Assembly (NCBI RefSeq): GCF_002209355.2
Contig: NZ_CP106855.1
Location: 2,604,001-2,668,000, forward strand
Length of the DNA: 64,000 nt
Origin: Bdellovibrio sp. SKB1291214
Lineage (GTDB): Bacteria; Bdellovibrionota; Bdellovibrionia; Bdellovibrionales; Bdellovibrionaceae
Direction: 5' to 3'
Shown here: piece after piece, positions 60,471-64,000 of the stretch
Layout: each line of letters starts with the position of its first letter
How positions within the stretch are numbered: position 1 is the first letter of the stretch
Made by a program: the position numbers and the translations under genes
The notes under the pieces: generated by a model
The model's database searches: none
What the model saw: only the letters and a program-made list of their open reading frames with translations
Told to the model about the DNA's origin: nothing

Positions 60471-61646
60471 ATGAAAGCACTATGTTGGGAAGGCCGCCAA
60501 GAGGTTGCCGTCCGCACGGTCAGTATGCCGCGAATCTTAAGACCTGATGACGTTGTTATTAAAATTACGACGGCCGCTATCTGTGGCTCGGATCTTCACT
60601 TGTATAATGGTTACGTTCCGACCATGCAAAAGGGAGATATCTTAGGTCATGAGAACATGGGTGAAGTTGTAGAAGTGGGACCCGCAGTAAAAAAAATGAA
60701 GGTCGGCGATAAGATTGTTGTCGCGTTCGATATTGGGTGTGGAAAATGTTACCACTGCGAAAACCAAGATTATTCCGTTTGTGACAATTCTAACCCCAAT
60801 CGATACATGGCTGATGCTATGTATGGTTACGGTGGCGCTGCGGCGTTTGGATACTCCCATCTGTATGGGGGATATGCTGGGGGACAAGCAGAATACCTGC
60901 GCGTGCCTTATGCGGATACAAACGCCATCGTTGTTCCTAAGGATATTCCCGACGAAAAAGTGCTATTCCTAAGTGACATCTTGCCCACGGCTTATATGGC
61001 AGCCGAGAACTGCAACATCAAACGCGGTGACACAGTCGCTATTTGGGGTGCAGGCCCCGTGGGTCAGTTGGCGATTCGTTGTGCCTTTATGTTGGGTGCT
61101 GAACGAGTGATTTCTATTGATCATTTCAATGATCGTTTGAAACTAGCCGAGTCAGCAGGTGCGGAAACAATAAATTTCGAAGACGTGAAAGATGGAATCT
61201 TGGATGAAATCAAATTCCGCACCGGTGGCGTGGGTCCTGATTCTTGCTTGGATGCTGTCGGATTGGAAGCCCACGGCTCTTCCGTAACAGCCGTTATGGA
61301 TCGTACCAAAGCTGCGGTGGGACTTGCCACAGACAGACCCGATGCGCTTCGCCAGGCGATCATGGCGTGTCGTAAATCGGGTTCGATTTCTGTGCCCGGT
61401 GTCTATGCGGGCTTTTTAGATAAATTTCCATTCGGAGCAGCCTTTGCCAAAGGTTTGAAATTTGGGATGGGCCAAACGCATACCCAAAGATATATGGCGC
61501 CACTTTTGGAACGTATTCTTAAAGGCGAAATCAATCCGGAAGAGATCATCAGTCATCGCATTCGTATTGATGAGGGCCCTGAGGCCTACAAGAACTTTAA
61601 TTTCAACAAAGACGAATACCGCAAAGTCGTTATTAAAATGCATTAA
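60471..61646 (+). CDS. zinc-dependent alcohol dehydrogenase, glutathione-independent formaldehyde dehydrogenase-like
   Basis: A 391-residue medium-chain dehydrogenase. Catalytic zinc ligands C38 and H60/E61 (ICGSD, GHENMGE) and structural-zinc cysteines C90, C93, C96 and C104 (GCGKCYHCENQDYSVCD) are all present; the cofactor-binding motif is GAGPVG near residue 190. The sequence is closest to the glutathione-independent formaldehyde dehydrogenase-type group; whether formaldehyde is the substrate is untested. It follows the SRPBCC gene with an AAGGAG ribosome binding site. Confidence 0.88.
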   Translation: MKALCWEGRQEVAVRTVSMPRILRPDDVVIKITTAAICGSDLHLYNGYVPTMQKGDILGHENMGEVVEVGPAVKKMKVGDKIVVAFDIGCGKCYHCENQDYSVCDNSNPNRYMADAMYGYGGAAAFGYSHLYGGYAGGQAEYLRVPYADTNAIVVPKDIPDEKVLFLSDILPTAYMAAENCNIKRGDTVAIWGAGPVGQLAIRCAFMLGAERVISIDHFNDRLKLAESAGAETINFEDVKDGILDEIKFRTGGVGPDSCLDAVGLEAHGSSVTAVMDRTKAAVGLATDRPDALRQAIMACRKSGSISVPGVYAGFLDKFPFGAAFAKGLKFGMGQTHTQRYMAPLLERILKGEINPEEIISHRIRIDEGPEAYKNFNFNKDEYRKVVIKMH

Positions 61647-61653
61647 AAGAGCT

Positions 61654-61679
61654 GCAGCGGCTCCTCGGGGGGCCGCTGC
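61654..61679 (+). terminator. GC-rich hairpin between the dehydrogenase and a small gene
   Basis: GCAGCGGCTCC-TCGG-GGGGCCGCTGC is an 11-bp stem (one U-G pair) with a stable UCGG tetraloop, 8 nt after the stop and 24 nt before the next ATG. No T-tract follows, so it may act as an attenuator or mRNA-end stabiliser as much as a terminator. Confidence 0.5.
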
Positions 61680-61702
61680 CACATTAACTTGAGGAGTGTT
61701 GT

Positions 61703-61888
61703 ATGGGAAGCGGTCAAAATAATAAACCAGCAGGTTTGGATCGAATGATCGGCGAAGACAAAGGCGACAATGGCATGAAGAAAAAAACTCCCAACGACAT
61801 GGAAGGTCTTAAAGAGGGGCAGTACTCCGGCGTCGTTGATCCAACCAAGAATAATCAACGCGATCCCAATTATAAACAGGGAAAATAA
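61703..61888 (+). CDS. small hydrophilic stress-type protein
   Basis: A 61-residue protein, Gly/Asn/Lys/Asp-rich (MGSGQNNKPAGLDRMIGEDK at the start), with no predicted structure or cysteine. Composition resembles small hydrophilic desiccation/stress proteins; that is inference from composition. GAGGAG lies upstream of the ATG. It ends the DUF421-SRPBCC-dehydrogenase cluster. Confidence 0.65.
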   Translation: MGSGQNNKPAGLDRMIGEDKGDNGMKKKTPNDMEGLKEGQYSGVVDPTKNNQRDPNYKQGK

Positions 61889-61900
61889 CCACCAAAAAAT

Positions 61901-63268
61901 TTATTTTTTTAAAACTGTCCAATGAGTTGAATCACTCAGTGAACTCATCAGTTTGATCTTTGATGAACCCGTATCCACGTTAATGATTATTTGCGTAGGG
62001 GAAACCGCCTCGATTTGCGTCAGGCGTAGTAATTTTGGGTTTCTGTGAATGGAAGCCTCTATGGCATCTGCAACGATTTCCCAACGGATGAAGGGCTCAA
62101 AGCTTTGTCCCAAGTTCGTGGATTTGTAAGAACCCACAAACCACTGACCTTTAGGATGAATGTAAACCGGGTAGTTTTGCTTTCCGAATTGAGGAATCTG
62201 TTTCCAAGTTAGGCCGTCCTCCGTCGTGTAAATACCTTCGGCAGAGACAATCCCCCGCACCGAGGATTTGTTTTCAAAAGCGATCGAGTAAATTTCTCGC
62301 TTCATCAATTCATCCGTCGTAATTGTGTTTTTGTCAGCGACGGGAGTTATTTCATGGGAAACCGAATTGCGCTTCCACCAAACTTCGCCATGACCATCCA
62401 CTTTGCTTAATGCCCAGATGTTGGCTTCAGGCTTTGTGATTTCCACCCTTGAAAGCAATTGGGGGCCGCCCGGTGTTGCGCGAATGACCACTCCGCGAGT
62501 GCTACTGGTGACGTAACCTAAAGATCGTTGCAAAGGGATTTGCGCACGTTGCGCGGAAACCAAGTATTCTCCATTTCGATGAGTAATGGGAATCCATTTA
62601 TTATCAACGAAAGCCAAATTTGAAAAGTCCGCACGGGAAGCAAAGTGATTCACATCTACAAAGCCCACCATGTTGTTAAAGGAAATTTTCATAAAGCCTT
62701 TTTCAAAACCTAAAGGCTGAACACGGCTTAAGCGGGGAACTGTGGTAATCACTTTTGCAAAACTATGAGCTTCACCACGTAAATACGTATCCATGATGTT
62801 CACAAAAACGCCGACATCATCGTGGCGATTTTTTAGCATTGATAGTGGAACCCATCCGGTAACTTTGTCTTTGTAAGTTCGAACGCGCGCCCAGTAATCA
62901 TCAGTTTCTAAAATCTCAACCGTCGCACCTGCATTTAAAACTTTAATGGCTCCGGAATCATTGCGATTCAACGACAAAAGCTGGCAGGCAGAGTTGGTAT
63001 CAACTAGTTTTGCAACTTGGATATCTTTCAGAATTTGTTTGGCTTCGAGTTCGTATTCTCGACGATCCCATCGAACACGGTAAGTGCTTTCGATTTGCGT
63101 GGAAATGAGTCTGCTTTCCAGAATCGTTCGACTCGCCTGGCCAGAGGAGAAAGGACTCTCTTTTGTTCGGTAAAATGAAATGGCCGCACTCGCATCGGTC
63201 GCTAAAGCCGCGTAAGCAGAAGAGGCTGCAAAAAAAATAGGAAGAACGGACAAAATTATCGAGTGCAT
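61901..63268 (-). CDS. secreted SH3-type protein with a BNR/sialidase-like segment
   Basis: A 455-residue exported protein with signal peptide (MHSIILSVLPIFFAASSAYA). Residues about 107-147 form an SH3b-like barrel (AGATVEILETDDYWARVRTY...GWVPLSML) and 150-210 a second one; residues about 345-400 contain a BNR-like strand (YTTEDGLTWKQIP). SH3b domains often bind peptidoglycan or cell-wall peptides. It may be a periplasmic binding/scaffold protein; function otherwise unknown. It converges with the small hydrophilic protein gene. Confidence 0.78.
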   Translation of the reverse strand: MHSIILSVLPIFFAASSAYAALATDASAAISFYRTKESPFSSGQASRTILESRLISTQIESTYRVRWDRREYELEAKQILKDIQVAKLVDTNSACQLLSLNRNDSGAIKVLNAGATVEILETDDYWARVRTYKDKVTGWVPLSMLKNRHDDVGVFVNIMDTYLRGEAHSFAKVITTVPRLSRVQPLGFEKGFMKISFNNMVGFVDVNHFASRADFSNLAFVDNKWIPITHRNGEYLVSAQRAQIPLQRSLGYVTSSTRGVVIRATPGGPQLLSRVEITKPEANIWALSKVDGHGEVWWKRNSVSHEITPVADKNTITTDELMKREIYSIAFENKSSVRGIVSAEGIYTTEDGLTWKQIPQFGKQNYPVYIHPKGQWFVGSYKSTNLGQSFEPFIRWEIVADAIEASIHRNPKLLRLTQIEAVSPTQIIINVDTGSSKIKLMSSLSDSTHWTVLKK

Positions 63269-63509
63269 TCCTTATTGTGCTGCTCCATGGAGTCTCCTCT
63301 CAAGACCAGAACTTTTGACCCCAGGTCTAAAGTAAAGTACCTAAAAATGGCAGGAATTGTTGAAAATAGTCCATCTGACTTCGTTGTCGGAACTTTCCCT
63401 CTTGGGGCTTACGTAAAGTAACGCCTCACTGCGGAAATGTCTCCCTGCCTTGCACCTGGACCATTTTGAACAATTCAGTTTTACGAAGGATTTTAACACG
63501 GAGTGGTAT

Positions 63510-64000
63510 ATGGATATCAAATTGATCGGTATTGTGGGCGCGGGACAAATGGGGAACGGGATTGCTCAAGTGGCAGCAAACTTCGGTTTCAACGTCGTCA
63601 TGATGGACGTGAGCGGCGCTTCTCTTGAAAAAGGTATGGCGACAATTTCTGGTAGTTGTGATCGCTTGATCAAAAAGGCGACAATGACTGAAGCAGATAA
63701 AGCGGCCCTATTGGGTCGTATCAAGACAACTCAAGAAACTGCAGGCCTTAAAGATTGCGATATCGTGATTGAAGCTGCGACAGAAAACATTGATCTTAAG
63801 CTTAAAATTTTCAAAGACTTAGACAACACAGTTAAACAAGGTGCTTTACTGGTTTCCAACACGTCTTCAATCTCAATCACTAAAATCGCGGCTGTAACAA
63901 AGCGTCCTGACAAAGTGGCTGGTATGCACTTCATGAATCCAGTTCCTTTGATGAAACTTGTTGAAGGCATTCGTGGTTTACAAACTTCGGATGAAACTTT
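63510..64000 (+). CDS. hbd: 3-hydroxybutyryl-CoA dehydrogenase (cut by window edge)
   Basis: The N-terminal 163 residues of an Hbd-type NAD(P)-dependent dehydrogenase: GIVGAGQMGNGIAQVAAN is the Rossmann motif, and SNTSSISITKIA and HFMNPVPLMKLVE are catalytic-domain motifs. It oxidises 3-hydroxyacyl-CoA, a step of beta-oxidation or butyrate/PHB metabolism, complementing the fad operon at 22819-26342. GGAG lies six bases upstream of the ATG. The gene continues past the end of the window. Confidence 0.92.
   Translation, partial: MDIKLIGIVGAGQMGNGIAQVAANFGFNVVMMDVSGASLEKGMATISGSCDRLIKKATMTEADKAALLGRIKTTQETAGLKDCDIVIEAATENIDLKLKIFKDLDNTVKQGALLVSNTSSISITKIAAVTKRPDKVAGMHFMNPVPLMKLVEGIRGLQTSDET

Overview
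This window looks like chromosomal DNA of a Bdellovibrio-type predatory bacterium (Bdellovibrionota). The basis is protein-level recognition from memory: an unconventional HD-GYP protein resembling B. bacteriovorus Bd1817, many secreted proteins, lipoproteins and proteases, a dispersed CheY/CheX set, a fused trehalose synthase/phosphatase, and fatty-acid beta-oxidation enzymes. No database search was possible. Genes are dense, on both strands, often with 1-4 nt stop/start overlaps. I saw no rRNA, tRNA, CRISPR array, prophage or transposase; most of the window is housekeeping or core.

Layout. 1-2635 (minus): a translationally coupled run of a secreted protein, a ureohydrolase, a threonine-aldolase-like PLP enzyme and the first 19 codons of tryptophan 2,3-dioxygenase. 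2764-5602: a hypothetical gene, an XRE regulator with a palindrome upstream, slyX and a ClC antiporter. 5669-7164: an unconventional HD-GYP protein divergent from a small HPt-like protein with a CheZ/FliM-like C-terminal tail. 7153-10516: queG, tRNA nucleotidyltransferase, an RDD membrane protein and a secreted protein. 10513-12902 (minus): cheY-cheX-degenerate HD-GYP operon behind a sigma-28-like promoter. 13039-17744: a LuxR-type regulator, acyl-CoA thioesterase, a membrane protein, a secreted lysozyme-like protein and hflX. 17982-20372: malic enzyme fused to a phosphotransacetylase domain. 20682-22543: a secreted protein ending in a perfect (ATTG)17 repeat, then an HNH endonuclease. 22819-26342: thiolase and multifunctional beta-oxidation protein.

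26482-33316: small membrane and secreted paralogues, GH15 hydrolase divergent from the trehalose synthase/phosphatase fusion, and a peptide transporter. 33424-41926: a metalloprotease lipoprotein, a hybrid kinase, a lipoprotein, a RelA/SpoT-like protein whose Shine-Dalgarno lies in a hairpin, and plsC. 41929-52870: a PLD-family protein next to a gene remnant, a TfoX-like protein, a second hybrid kinase, a subtilisin-like lipoprotein and a periplasmic binding protein with an apparent frameshift. 52941-58620 (minus): the four-gene ligase-associated DNA repair cluster (exonuclease, ligase, Lhr-like helicase, PdeM). 58735-61888: DUF421, isochorismatase-like, SRPBCC, zinc dehydrogenase and a 61-aa hydrophilic protein. 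61901-64000: an SH3-type secreted protein and a truncated 3-hydroxybutyryl-CoA dehydrogenase.

The most interesting signals are the dispersed, degenerate signalling proteins (HPt-like with Asp for His, HD-GYP with HN for HD, CheX, CheY), the RelA/SpoT-like protein with a potentially occluded ribosome binding site, and the coupled tryptophan/amino-acid operon. I did not find a convincing wholly new multi-gene system.
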